64,000 nt of DNA, from assembly GCA_027483505.1 (NCBI GenBank), contig JAIXUP010000055.1:46918-110917 (forward strand), written 5' to 3'. The position numbers were made by a program, and so were the translations under genes. Source of the stretch: Hyphomicrobiales bacterium. Lineage in GTDB: Bacteria; Pseudomonadota; Alphaproteobacteria; Rhizobiales; Beijerinckiaceae. The notes below the pieces were generated by a model. The model did not search any database. It saw nothing but the letters and a program-made list of their open reading frames with translations, and was not told the origin of the DNA. Positions 19,266 through 27,618 of this stretch are shown here, one piece after another (position 1 is the first letter of the stretch; every line of letters starts with the position of its first letter).

Positions 19266-19796
19266 CTAGCTCGCCATGTGCCTGACCCAGAACGCCAGAT
19301 AGGCACCCGCAGAGGCCAGCGTCAACGCTGCGGTGGTCCACATGGCAAGATCGGACCAAAGGCCGAGGGATACGCCGAAGCTCTTCGCCGCCAGCAATGC
19401 CGCCGCGAAGGCGATCTGTGCGAACGTGTTGAGCTTGCTGACGATCAACGGCTTCATCTCCACCGGATTTTCCAGCAGCCATGACAGGATGACGCCGGAA
19501 ACGATCAGGATGTCGCGGAAAATCACCAGAATGGCCACCCAGGCCGGGATGATCCCTGTTATGGCGAGAGTCAGATAGATCGACACCAGCAGCGCCTTGT
19601 CGGCCACCGGGTCGAGATAGGCCCCGAGCTCGCTGCGCATGTCGAAACGCCGCGCGATGAGCCCGTCAACGGCATCGGACACGCCAGCGAAGATGAACAA
19701 GCCGAAGGCGAGATCCCAGCGCCCCTGGATGATCATCATGATCACCAGCGGCACGGCCAGAAGGCGCCCAATGGTGATGAAATTGGGGATGGTCAT
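19266..19796 (-). CDS. CDP-alcohol phosphatidyltransferase family protein
   Basis: A 176-residue integral membrane enzyme. The family signature DG-xx-AR-x8-G-xxx-D-xxx-D is complete: D44, G45, A48, R49, G58, D62, D66 in SDAVDGLIARR and GAYLDPVADK. Around six hydrophobic helices are visible. It uses CDP-diacylglycerol (or another CDP-alcohol) and an alcohol acceptor to make a phospholipid, CMP leaving. It resembles the PgsA/cardiolipin-synthase-like group, but the acceptor is not certain, so no symbol is given. The start ATG 19796 (MTIPNFITIGRLL) matches the family; the upstream frame to 20003 is not membrane-like. First gene of the leftward operon, divergent from purM. Confidence 0.88.
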   Translation of the reverse strand: MTIPNFITIGRLLAVPLVIMMIIQGRWDLAFGLFIFAGVSDAVDGLIARRFDMRSELGAYLDPVADKALLVSIYLTLAITGIIPAWVAILVIFRDILIVSGVILSWLLENPVEMKPLIVSKLNTFAQIAFAAALLAAKSFGVSLGLWSDLAMWTTAALTLASAGAYLAFWVRHMAS

Positions 19797-20046
19797 TGTG
19801 CGGCCCGGCGTTCCCTCTGGCTCGTGTCGGCCCTGGATCTCGTATCGACGCAACGATAGCGGCCAAAGTCGGGACTGACGAGAGCCTTTGCGCTGCGAGC
19901 CTCCCCCAATTCGCGCGCTGAGCGGCTGCAGTTTGCCCGGTCCTGGAGTGGCGCGCCGCATATCAACGACTTTCGCAGCCTTCAGCCCGCTTTTTGCCGA
20001 CATCCGGATACCACTTTGCGACGCAATCCTTTAAGGCTCGCGGGAA

Positions 20047-21141
20047 ATGGCAACAGGGACTGTCCGGCGGATGCAGCAAACCCAGAAGAACGGCCTGACC
20101 TACGCGCAGGCAGGCGTCGACATCGACGCCGGCAACGCCATGGTCGACGCTATCAAGCCGCTCGTGCGCGCCACCCGGCGCCCCGGTTCGGACAGCGAAA
20201 TCGGCGGATTTGGCGGCCTGTTTGACCTGAAAGCCGCCGGCTTCACCGATCCGATCCTCGTCGCGGCCAATGACGGCGTCGGCACGAAGGTGAAAATCGC
20301 AATCGAGACGGGCATGCACGCCACGATCGGCATCGATCTCGTCGCCATGTGCGTCAATGACATCATCGTCCAGGGCGCAGAGCCTCTGTTCTTCCTCGAC
20401 TATTTCGCGACCGGCAAGCTCAGGCCGCAAACCGGCGTCGACATCGTCGCCGGCATCGCCAATGGCTGCAAGCTCGCCGGCTGCGCCCTGATCGGCGGAG
20501 AGACCGCCGAAATGCCGGGCCTGTACGCCGAGGACGACTACGATCTGGCTGGCTTCGCCGTGGGGGCTGCGGAGCGCGGGTCGCTGCTGCCGCGGCGTGA
20601 CCTCAAGCCCGGCGACATCATCCTTGGCCTTCCCTCGACAGGCCTGCATTCGAACGGCTACTCGCTCGCGCGCAAGGTCGTCGCGATGTCCGGCCTCGGC
20701 TGGCGCGACGAGGCGCCCTTCGCGACCGGCCTCAGCATGGAGGCCGCATTCCTCGCGCCGACGCGCATCTACGTGAAGCCGGTTCTTGCCGCGATCCGGA
20801 CGACCGGCGCGATCAAGGCGCTCGCCCATATCACGGGCGGCGGCTTTCCCGACAACATCCCGCGCGTGCTGCCCGATGGGCTTGGCGCGGTGCTTGATCT
20901 CGCCAGCATCAAGGTGCCAGGCATTTTCGGCTGGCTCGCGCGTACCGGCGGCATCGCGGAGCACGAGATGCTGCGCACCTTCAACTGCGGTGTCGGCATG
21001 ATTGCGGTCGTCGAGCCTGCAGCAGTCGATGCGGTGGTCCATGCTCTGGCGCAGGAGAACAAACGCTCCTTCGTGTTCGGGGAAATCACCTCGCATGCAG
21101 CCGGCGAGCGCGTGCGCTACAAGGGCTCGCTTGCCCTGTGA
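20047..21141 (+). CDS. purM: Phosphoribosylformylglycinamidine cyclo-ligase (AIR synthetase)
   Basis: A 364-residue AIR synthetase: FGAM plus ATP gives aminoimidazole ribotide in purine synthesis. Hallmarks are [14 protein letters not shown], the ATP-site glycines in [40 protein letters not shown] and [17 protein letters not shown] 20047 has TTTAAGG about ten bases upstream; ATG 20071 is a possible shorter start. The 250-base gap to the divergent CDP-alcohol transferase must hold both promoters, but no purine regulatory site is obvious. It overlaps purN by four bases. Confidence 0.97.
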   Translation: MATGTVRRMQQTQKNGLTYAQAGVDIDAGNAMVDAIKPLVRATRRPGSDSEIGGFGGLFDLKAAGFTDPILVAANDGVGTKVKIAIETGMHATIGIDLVAMCVNDIIVQGAEPLFFLDYFATGKLRPQTGVDIVAGIANGCKLAGCALIGGETAEMPGLYAEDDYDLAGFAVGAAERGSLLPRRDLKPGDIILGLPSTGLHSNGYSLARKVVAMSGLGWRDEAPFATGLSMEAAFLAPTRIYVKPVLAAIRTTGAIKALAHITGGGFPDNIPRVLPDGLGAVLDLASIKVPGIFGWLARTGGIAEHEMLRTFNCGVGMIAVVEPAAVDAVVHALAQENKRSFVFGEITSHAAGERVRYKGSLAL

Positions 21142-21731
21142 GCCGTGTGCTGACCGCTGTGCTGATTTCCGGCGGCGGCTCCAACATGGACGCCTTGCTG
21201 CGCGCCTCCGCCGAGCCAGGCTATCCAGCTGACATCCGCCTCGTGGTCTCCAACCGTCCCGACGCCGGAGGGGTGGCGAAAGCGCGCAGCCGCGGCGTCG
21301 AGGCCATCGTGGTGGACCACAGGCCCTTTGGCGCGGACCGCGCAGCCTTCGAGGCCGCCTTGCAGGACGTTCTGGCGGCGCGCAGCATCGGCTTCATCGC
21401 GCTGGCAGGTTTCATGCGCATCCTGACGCCAGGGTTCGTCAGCCTCTGGCGCGGACGGATGATCAATATCCATCCCTCGCTGCTGCCCCGGTTCAAGGGC
21501 CTCGACACCCATGCGCGCGCGCTCGCGGCGGGGGACGCCGAGCATGGATGCACGGTGCATTGGGTGACGCCGGAGCTGGACGACGGCGCGGTCATCGCGC
21601 AGGCCCGCGTGCCTGTCATGCCTGATGACGACGCACACACACTCGCAGCCCGCGTGCTCGTTGAAGAGCACAGGCTCTATCCGAAGGCGCTGGCCGACGC
21701 TGTACGCATCATGGACAGGTCAGCGCCCTGA
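21138..21731 (+). CDS. purN: Phosphoribosylglycinamide formyltransferase
   Basis: A 197-residue GAR transformylase using 10-formyl-tetrahydrofolate. The N-terminal Rossmann half has [14 protein letters not shown] (phosphate site); the catalytic Asn-His-Asp set is carried by [24 protein letters not shown] and the loop between. The GTG start at 21138 overlaps the purM stop (GTGA), so the two are translationally coupled and make consecutive-pathway enzymes in fixed ratio. The stop lies two bases from the convergent secreted-protein gene. Confidence 0.97.
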   Translation: MSRVLTAVLISGGGSNMDALLRASAEPGYPADIRLVVSNRPDAGGVAKARSRGVEAIVVDHRPFGADRAAFEAALQDVLAARSIGFIALAGFMRILTPGFVSLWRGRMINIHPSLLPRFKGLDTHARALAAGDAEHGCTVHWVTPELDDGAVIAQARVPVMPDDDAHTLAARVLVEEHRLYPKALADAVRIMDRSAP

Positions 21732-21733
21732 GA

Positions 21734-22084
21734 TCAGGTCGGGCGCGGCAGCTTGCAACGGTCGAGCTGCTGAAGGGCCTTCTCGCGCGCGCTGTCGTTG
21801 AAGACGCTGGTGTCGCGGAACGCCTGTATCTCCGTGTTGGTCATGGATTTGACCGTGGCCGTGGCGTAGCAGCTGCACGGGGTGTGGACCGCTTCGCGCG
21901 TCGTGTTCTGCAAGCGCGACTGGGTGACCAGGCAGGCGTCAAAGGTGCGCAGCTGGATCTGGTAGCGCGACATCGTCTTGGTCTTTGGGTCCGGTTGCGG
22001 AAGGGGCGCAGGACCGGCGGCGGCCATGGCCGCCATGGGAGCCAGCGCGAGGGCGCCGGCCAGAAGAAAGGTCAATGTCCGCAT
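21734..22084 (-). CDS. Small secreted protein of unknown function, 116 aa
   Basis: ATG 22084 follows AAGGGG and opens a Sec signal peptide (MRTLTFLLAGALALAPMAAMA, cut near AMAAA). The mature part is about 95 residues with four Cys (FDACLV, TPCSCY, DRCKLP), which could make two disulphides in the periplasm. No family recognised. A frame extended to 22144 would bury the signal. It converges on purN with only two bases between, so the two transcripts must read into each other or end within coding sequence. Confidence 0.7.
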   Translation of the reverse strand: MRTLTFLLAGALALAPMAAMAAAGPAPLPQPDPKTKTMSRYQIQLRTFDACLVTQSRLQNTTREAVHTPCSCYATATVKSMTNTEIQAFRDTSVFNDSAREKALQQLDRCKLPRPT

Positions 22085-22241
22085 CGTCAAACCCCTTGAT
22101 GTCATTCGCCGTCTGGTCGTCGCAAAGCGCGCTGAGTCCGTCAAGCCAATTAGCCGGTCCTGTGCATATCGCGCCGGCCGGCGTTAACCCCGTTTTCGGT
22201 TCGCGATCGTCCGGCGCTTGAGCGCTTCGGGCGCGGAGGCT

Positions 22242-22817
22242 ATGGTAAAAAAAGTGTTAACCCGCTTTTCAGGGACCTGTACCGTGCTGGCCAGACTTGA
22301 CGAGTTTTGCGTAAGCGGGGCCAATCGGCTCGCAAGCCATCTGCAGGAGCAGATGGCGATGACCATGCCTGTCATCCTGCGCCATCTGGCGACCGCGACA
22401 ATCATGGCCACGGTGCTCGCCATCATCTCCACAGCTTTGATGCGCGGCGTCGTGATCACCGCGATCACGCTGGTGTTCGGCATCATCACGATCTCATCCT
22501 ACTGGCGGCTGCTGACGCGCTATTCGAAGGACGCCGAGAAGGACTGGAACTCGGATCTGGCGCGCGATTACATGGTGCGCGCCATCGGCGCGATGGAAGG
22601 CCAGCGGCGCATCCGTGAAATCGGCCTGATCTTCGCGGTCATCTGCCTTGGCATGAGCTTCAGCATCGCCCAGCTGCGCGTTTTTGATCTGGTCGACATG
22701 ACCATGATCTTCCTCGTGTTCAGCACGATGCTGCACATGTACATGTCCTGCGCCGAGCCCAAGCCGCCGGGCACGCGCCGGCGCGAGATGAAGCTGGCGC
22801 TGCAGGGCTTCAACTGA
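22242..22817 (+). CDS. Four-helix membrane protein of unknown function
   Basis: About 191 aa. Two hydrophobic hairpins are visible: ATATIMATVLAIIS with VVITAITLVFGIITISSYW near residues 50-95, and IGLIFAVICLGMSFSI with MTMIFLVFSTMLHMYM near 130-175. A charged loop lies between them (YSKDAEKDWNSDLARDY). The ATG at 22242 has GGAGG only two bases upstream, which is tight; a GTG at 22284 after AGGGACC is a reasonable alternative. No family recognised. It converges with the molybdopterin oxidoreductase gene ten bases downstream. Confidence 0.65.
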   Translation: MVKKVLTRFSGTCTVLARLDEFCVSGANRLASHLQEQMAMTMPVILRHLATATIMATVLAIISTALMRGVVITAITLVFGIITISSYWRLLTRYSKDAEKDWNSDLARDYMVRAIGAMEGQRRIREIGLIFAVICLGMSFSIAQLRVFDLVDMTMIFLVFSTMLHMYMSCAEPKPPGTRRREMKLALQGFN

Positions 22818-22827
22818 GGCCGGGGGG

Positions 22828-24915
22828 TCAGCCGGCCCGGACCCAGACCTTGTTGTCATGGAAGGCCGCGCCGCCATAAGGCGCGACCGCGTCCGCCCCC
22901 GTGACCGTATTGATCCCCTCCCCGTTGGCATGCGCTGCGTTGGGATGGATCGACTCGGCGATCACCACGCCGCACTGCACACCGTCAAACAGGCGCGCCG
23001 AAAGCCTGACCTCGCCGCGCGCGTTGCCGATCACGACAGGCGCGCCATCCGCCAGGCCCAGGGCCGCCGCATCCTCGGGATGGATCATCAGCTGCGGGCC
23101 GGCCTCCTTCTGGATCGAGGTCGGCGTTTCGGTGAAGGTCGAGTTCAGGAAGTTGCGCGCCGGGCTGGTGGCGAGCCGGAACGGGTGCTCGGCGTCAGCC
23201 GTCTCGATCACGTCCCAATGATCAGGCAGCGCAGGCATGTCCGTCCAGGGGCCCATGGCGCCGTCATTCTTGTTCGGCACCTTTGGCCAGTCCGGCCTGA
23301 AGCGGAACTTGCCGTCCGGATAGGCAAAGCCGTCAAGGTAGTGCGCCTTGCGGAAATCGGGCTGGACGTCGAGCCAGCGCGCCGCCTCAAGTTCGGCATA
23401 GGTGCCATGGCCTGAGGCCTGCAAGGTCCAGTCGATGATTTCGCGCGGCGACATCGCAAAACCGCGGTGGCGCGCGTCGAGGCGCCCGGCCAATCCGACC
23501 AGCACCTCATGATTGCTGCGGCACTCGCCCGGCGGATCAATCAGCTTTGGCCCCAGCATCACGTGCTGGTGGCCGCCGCCCTGATACAGATCGTCATGCT
23601 CCATGAACTGGGTGGCGGGCAGGATCACATCCGCCATCATCGCGGTTTCGGTCATGAACTGCTCGTGCACGCAGGTGAACAGGTCCTCGCGCGCAAACCC
23701 GCGCTTCACGAGCCGCTGCTCCGGAGCCACCGAAACCGGGTTCGTGTTCTGGATCAGCATGGCCGCGACCGGGGGCCCATGGCGGAGCGCTTCCGCATCG
23801 CCGGTGAGGACGCGGCCGATCTGCGACTGGTCGAGGTTGCGGACGGACGGGTCCAGCACATCGAGCCCTTCGATCAGGCTTTTGTCCCAGCCGTAGATCG
23901 CGCCGTTGTTGTGGAATGCCCCGCCACCCTCATGGCGCCAGGCGCCGGTCACGGCGGCGATGCTGAGCGCCGCGTGCATGTTCACGACGCCGTTGCGCTG
24001 ACGCGAAAAGCCGTAGCCAAGCCGGAAGAAGCTGTTCCTGACCGTTCCGACCAGATGGGCAAAGGCCTCGATCTCGGCAACGGTCAGGCCGGTGATCGCA
24101 CTGGCCCATTCTGGCGTCCGGCCTTGCAGGTGGGCTTCAAGCTCCGCCGGCGCGTCCGTGTAGGTGCCGAGATACTCGCGGTCAGCCAGGCCGTCGCGGA
24201 ACAGCACATGCATCACCGCGCAGGCGAGCGCCCCGTCGGTGCCTGGCTTCAGCACGAGACCCAGATCGGCCTGCTCCACCGTGGCATTGCGGTAGATGTC
24301 GATGACGACGATCTTCGCGCCATTCTCCTTCCGCGCCTTGATGGCGTGGTGCATGACGTTGACTTGGGTGTGCACGGCATTGGTGCCCCAGATCACGACG
24401 CATCCGGATTTGGCCATCTCGCGCGGGTCGACCCCGGCCAGCTTGCCCGTGCCAGCGATGAAGCCGGTCCAAGCCATATTGGTGCAGATGGTGGAATACT
24501 GCCCGGAATACTTCTTCGCATGGCGAAGGCGGTGGATGCCATCGCGCATCACCAGGCCCATGGTGCCGGCGTAGTAGTAGGGCCAGACGCTTTCGGCGCC
24601 ATGTTTCGCCTCGGCCGCGAGGAAGGCGCTTGCGGTCAGGTCCAGCGCCTCATCCCACGAAATCCGCGTGAACTTGCCCGAGCCCTTCGGCCCGATGCGC
24701 TTCAGCGGATGCAGCACCCTGTCCGGGTGATGGATGCGCTCGGCATAGCGCGCGACCTTGGCGCAAATCACGCCATCGGTGTAGCTCTGTTCGCGGTGGC
24801 CCCTCACCCGCCCGATCGTCCGACCGTCGAGAACCTCGACGTCCAGCGAACAGGCCGACGGACAGTCATGCGGACAGACGGAGGCGTGGCGGGCGATTTT
24901 CGGCTGTGCGTTCAT
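22828..24915 (-). CDS. Molybdopterin oxidoreductase, DMSO reductase family
   Basis: A 695-residue catalytic-subunit-like protein. The N-terminal [4Fe-4S] motif is complete: C14, C18, C22 (VCPHDCPSAC) and C51 (GVICAKV). The molybdopterin-binding region has RISWDEAL, IVVIDIYRNATVEQADL and a C-terminal MopB-CT domain (MIHPEDAAALGLADGAPV). The candidate molybdenum ligand is Cys144 in YSTICTNMAW. There is no Tat signal, so it should be cytoplasmic. It lacks an adjacent electron-transfer or membrane subunit, which sets it apart from formate dehydrogenase or nitrate reductase operons. Substrate unknown. GAGG stands very close to the ATG. Confidence 0.9.
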   Translation of the reverse strand: MNAQPKIARHASVCPHDCPSACSLDVEVLDGRTIGRVRGHREQSYTDGVICAKVARYAERIHHPDRVLHPLKRIGPKGSGKFTRISWDEALDLTASAFLAAEAKHGAESVWPYYYAGTMGLVMRDGIHRLRHAKKYSGQYSTICTNMAWTGFIAGTGKLAGVDPREMAKSGCVVIWGTNAVHTQVNVMHHAIKARKENGAKIVVIDIYRNATVEQADLGLVLKPGTDGALACAVMHVLFRDGLADREYLGTYTDAPAELEAHLQGRTPEWASAITGLTVAEIEAFAHLVGTVRNSFFRLGYGFSRQRNGVVNMHAALSIAAVTGAWRHEGGGAFHNNGAIYGWDKSLIEGLDVLDPSVRNLDQSQIGRVLTGDAEALRHGPPVAAMLIQNTNPVSVAPEQRLVKRGFAREDLFTCVHEQFMTETAMMADVILPATQFMEHDDLYQGGGHQHVMLGPKLIDPPGECRSNHEVLVGLAGRLDARHRGFAMSPREIIDWTLQASGHGTYAELEAARWLDVQPDFRKAHYLDGFAYPDGKFRFRPDWPKVPNKNDGAMGPWTDMPALPDHWDVIETADAEHPFRLATSPARNFLNSTFTETPTSIQKEAGPQLMIHPEDAAALGLADGAPVVIGNARGEVRLSARLFDGVQCGVVIAESIHPNAAHANGEGINTVTGADAVAPYGGAAFHDNKVWVRAG

Positions 24916-24974
24916 GCCTCATGAATTGCAGCGGCGCGCCTGCAACGCAAGCCGGAACCGCCGCCGGACATGAA

Positions 24975-24998
24975 AATGGCCGCCTTCTGGCGGCCATT
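24975..24998 (-). terminator. Rho-independent terminator of ndk
   Basis: A perfect 10-bp stem: AATGGCCGCC (24975-24984) and GGCGGCCATT (24989-24998), with a four-base loop. On the minus strand it is 22 bases after the ndk stop and is followed by TTTTC, a short U-tract. Confidence 0.75.
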
Positions 24999-25020
24999 GG
25001 TCATGCCGAAGCGTCTCTGC

Positions 25021-25443
25021 TCAGCCGACGATTTCGTTGCCTGCAAAGAACTGGGCGATCTCGATGGCCGCCGTTTCGGGCGCATCCGAGCCGTGCACGG
25101 TGTTCTCGCCGACCGACAGTGCGAAGAGCTTGCGGATGGTGCCGTCGGCGGCGTTGGCCGGGTTGGTGGCGCCCATGACTTCGCGGTACTTCGCGATTGC
25201 ATTCTCGGCTTCGAGAACCTGGACCACGACCGGGCCGGAGGTCATGAATTCGCACAGTTCGCCGAAGAACGGGCGCGCGGCATGGACGGCATAGAAGGTC
25301 TCGGCCTGGGCGCGCGTCATGAGAATGCGCTTCTGCGCCACGATCCTCAGGCCGGCAGCTTCGATCACGGCGTTCACGGCGCCTGTCAGATTGCGCTTGG
25401 TGCCATCTGGCTTGATGATCGAGAAGGTACGCTGGGTGGCCAT
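25021..25443 (-). CDS. ndk: Nucleoside diphosphate kinase
   Basis: A 140-residue NDK, the usual length. The start is ATG 25443, seven bases after AAGAGGA. Family landmarks: [15 protein letters not shown] N-terminus (here [11 protein letters not shown]), [14 protein letters not shown] and the active-site [11 protein letters not shown] with phosphohistidine His117. It balances nucleoside triphosphates by passing the gamma phosphate of ATP to NDPs. It ends at a strong terminator, and the next upstream gene (Sel1-like, 25801) is 88 bases away, so it is probably transcribed alone. Confidence 0.98.
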   Translation of the reverse strand: MATQRTFSIIKPDGTKRNLTGAVNAVIEAAGLRIVAQKRILMTRAQAETFYAVHAARPFFGELCEFMTSGPVVVQVLEAENAIAKYREVMGATNPANAADGTIRKLFALSVGENTVHGSDAPETAAIEIAQFFAGNEIVG

Positions 25444-25531
25444 GGACAAATCCTCTTGCAGGCAAAATCGGGTTGCGGCGCGCTTATAGCCGCCGCATCC
25501 CACGCCCACAAGCGGCCAATCGTCTCTGCGC

Positions 25532-25801
25532 TCAATGGCGGGTGACGAAGGCCCGTGCCTCGCGCAGCGCCGTGGCGATCTGCTCGGGAGTCATCTCGAA
25601 GGCGAGTTCGGCGCGGCGCTCGGCAGCGGCGCGATAGCCCTGCATCACGGCCACGTTGAACCACTTGTGAGCCGAGACCAGATCAACCGGCTGGGAGCGC
25701 CCGCAAGCAAAACTGAGCCCAAGTTCGTAGTAGGCTTCCCCCGACATCCCGGCCGGAGGGCTCGCCATCGCATCCACTTCTTCCATCATCTGACGTGCCA
25801 T
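25532..25801 (-). CDS. Sel1-like repeat protein, 89 aa
   Basis: ATG 25801 follows AGGGTGG. The short protein contains one and a half helix pairs of the Sel1/TPR kind: [22 protein letters not shown] then [21 protein letters not shown]. This is the pattern of a Sel1 repeat (AxxxLGxxYxxG...D...A..W...AA..G...A), ending in a basic helix. No signal peptide. It is probably a cytoplasmic protein-interaction module. Small proteins like this beside ndk are common in Hyphomicrobiales. Partner unknown. Confidence 0.7.
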   Translation of the reverse strand: MARQMMEEVDAMASPPAGMSGEAYYELGLSFACGRSQPVDLVSAHKWFNVAVMQGYRAAAERRAELAFEMTPEQIATALREARAFVTRH

Positions 25802-25864
25802 TGTCTGCACCACCCTGAATTCTGTTGCTGTTGTCCTGTGCCGGCGGTTTATTGTGCCGGTCAT

Positions 25865-26063
25865 TGAGGATGATCATGGGCGCCAGGTGCGAAAAAGCGT
25901 CTAAAATACGCGCTAAATTGTCGGTAAACGGCGGAAAGCCGCGCCATCGGATTCACGCCCCGGAAACCGTCTTGTTCCGGAAAGCGCAATAAAATCAATG
26001 ATTCAATGTTGATTCACGCCTGTGACGGTTGACAGAGGATTCACCACGCGACGGATTGGCGTC
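25865..26063. promoter_or_regulatory. Repeat-rich non-coding region upstream of the Sel1-like gene
   Basis: About 200 bases without a gene. GATTCACGCC occurs at 25950-25959 and 26011-26020, with a related GGATTCACCACGC near 26038; TGATTCA is repeated with an 11-base period (25999, 26010). CCGGAA (25960-25965) is inverted at 25975-25980, and GCGG-AAAG-CCGC forms a small hairpin at 25931-25942. Likely the control region of the leftward gene at 25801. Confidence 0.4.
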
Positions 26064-26519
26064 TCACAGTTCGGTCAAAAGAATCGATGTCTCGGTGTGC
26101 GACACGCCCCGGATTGCGCGAATTTCGGCAATGGCCCTGTCGAGGGCAGCCAGGTCGGTGGCGTTGAGCTCCACAACCTTGTCCCAGCGCCCGTTGGTCG
26201 AGTAGATGCGCCGCACTTCCGGCACCCGCTTCAGCAGCCCCAGCACCGTCCTGGCGTCGCCCGAGCGGATTTCGAGCGAGGTCAATGCCCGGACCGCCCC
26301 GGTTTCGGTGTCCGAGCGCAGCCTGATCGTGAAGCCGAGCAGTACGCCGTGAGCCAGGAGCTTGTCGATCCGGTTCTGGACCGTGGCGCGCGAGACCGAC
26401 AGGCTCCGCGCCAGCGTGACGGCGGGAAGCCTCGCGTCGGACCTGAGCAGTTCGATCAGCTTGCGGTCGATCTCATCGAGTTGTTTGTCGCTTGACACTT
26501 TGAAGCTCCGAATTGGCAT
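26064..26519 (-). CDS. Lrp/AsnC family transcriptional regulator
   Basis: A 151-residue Lrp-type regulator. The N-terminal winged HTH (LDEIDRKLIELLRSDARLPAVTLARSLSVSRATVQNRIDKL, in part) recognises DNA. The C-terminal RAM domain (SLEIRSGDARTVLGLLKRVPEVRRIY) binds an amino acid and makes octamers. ATG 26519 is preferred; a TTG at 26531 is possible. It is divergent from rocF-rocD with 108 bases between, so it very probably senses arginine or ornithine and controls that operon. The effector and direction of control are inferred. A 7-bp inverted repeat lies in the shared promoter. Confidence 0.9.
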   Translation of the reverse strand: MPIRSFKVSSDKQLDEIDRKLIELLRSDARLPAVTLARSLSVSRATVQNRIDKLLAHGVLLGFTIRLRSDTETGAVRALTSLEIRSGDARTVLGLLKRVPEVRRIYSTNGRWDKVVELNATDLAALDRAIAEIRAIRGVSHTETSILLTEL

Positions 26520-26543
26520 ATCGCCAGACAATGCTCAAACTGT

Positions 26544-26565
26544 AACATAATGCTGTCTTTATGTT
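26544..26565. promoter_or_regulatory. Inverted repeat, candidate Lrp-type operator
   Basis: AACATAA at 26544-26550 is the exact inverse of TTATGTT at 26559-26565, eight bases apart. It sits in the AT-rich middle of the divergent promoter between the Lrp-type gene and rocF. Size and position suit a regulator dimer site. Confidence 0.45.
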
Positions 26566-26627
26566 GAGACCATCGGCCAGCATGATCGTTCGGGTCACTC
26601 TCCCTCACTGCCGACTGGACCGCCTCG

Positions 26628-27608
26628 ATGCCCAAAGCCCATGCCTCACCCTCCTTTGTCTCGCTGCTCGGCATTCCGCTCGACCTCGGCGCGTCCGTTC
26701 GCGGAGCGGCGCTGGGTCCGGCGGCTTTCCGCATCGCTGGGCTGGCCAGCCATCTCGAAGGGTTGGGACATACCGTCCGCGATCATGGCGACGTGACGCC
26801 GCTGGCGTTTCCCCCAGCGTCGCAGCCGGGCGCGGTCGGGCGTCATGACACAGCGATCGCAGCGTGGACCCGCGCAATCCGTGAGCGCGCGCTCGACCTG
26901 TTCGAACAGGGCGGCCTGCCGATGTTCCTGGGCGGCGACCACAGCCTGTCGATGGGTACCGTCAGCGCCGCAGCAGCCCATGCCCGGCGGACGGGACGGC
27001 ACCTTGTCGTGCTCTGGCTCGACGCGCATGCCGACTACAACACCCCCGCGACATCTCCGTCGGGCAACCTGCACGGCATGTCTGTGGCCTGCCTGACGGG
27101 CGAGCCTGCCCTGCAGGGCCTGCTGCCCGTCCCAGACACGCCGACGATCGCGCATCGCGATGTCCACCTGTTCGGCCTGCGGTCGATTGACCGCGATGAG
27201 CGTGAGGCACTGGCGGCGGACGGCCTCAACTCAATCGACATGCGCATGATCGACGAGTTCGGCGTGTCGGCGCTGCTGCGCCAACTGCTCGGCGGTCTCG
27301 ATCCTGCGACCACGCACCTGCATGTCAGCTTCGATCTTGACCTGATCGATCCAGCCCTTGCCCCCGGCGTCGGCACGCCTGTGCAAGGCGGGCTGACCTA
27401 TCGCGAGGCCCATCTGATCATGGAGCTTCTGCACGAAAGCGGTCTCATGCGGTCGCTCGACATCGTCGAACTCAACCCGTTTCTGGATGATCGCGGCAAG
27501 AGCGCCCATCTGGCCGTCGACCTGATCGGCAGCCTGTTCGGGCGGACGGTTCTGGCCAATGCCCTGCCGGCCGCCCGCGCGCGGGCCGAGCGCCACGACG
27601 ACGCCTGA
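26628..27608 (+). CDS. rocF: Arginase
   Basis: A 326-residue ureohydrolase: arginine to ornithine and urea. Mn ligands are all present: H105 (GGDHSLSMG), D132, H134 and D136 ([11 protein letters not shown]), D236 and D238 (SFDLDLIDP). Asn and Ser of [14 protein letters not shown] form the substrate loop, as in arginases rather than agmatinases. The next gene, rocD, starts ten bases later, which supports ornithine as the product. Expression is probably under the divergent Lrp-type regulator. The Shine-Dalgarno is weak. Confidence 0.94.
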   Translation: MPKAHASPSFVSLLGIPLDLGASVRGAALGPAAFRIAGLASHLEGLGHTVRDHGDVTPLAFPPASQPGAVGRHDTAIAAWTRAIRERALDLFEQGGLPMFLGGDHSLSMGTVSAAAAHARRTGRHLVVLWLDAHADYNTPATSPSGNLHGMSVACLTGEPALQGLLPVPDTPTIAHRDVHLFGLRSIDRDEREALAADGLNSIDMRMIDEFGVSALLRQLLGGLDPATTHLHVSFDLDLIDPALAPGVGTPVQGGLTYREAHLIMELLHESGLMRSLDIVELNPFLDDRGKSAHLAVDLIGSLFGRTVLANALPAARARAERHDDA

Positions 27609-27618
27609 GGAGCAACCC

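Noticed and set aside
19797..20046. Possible purine riboswitch or PurR site before purM
   Set aside because: No recognisable aptamer core or operator could be found in the 250-base spacer.
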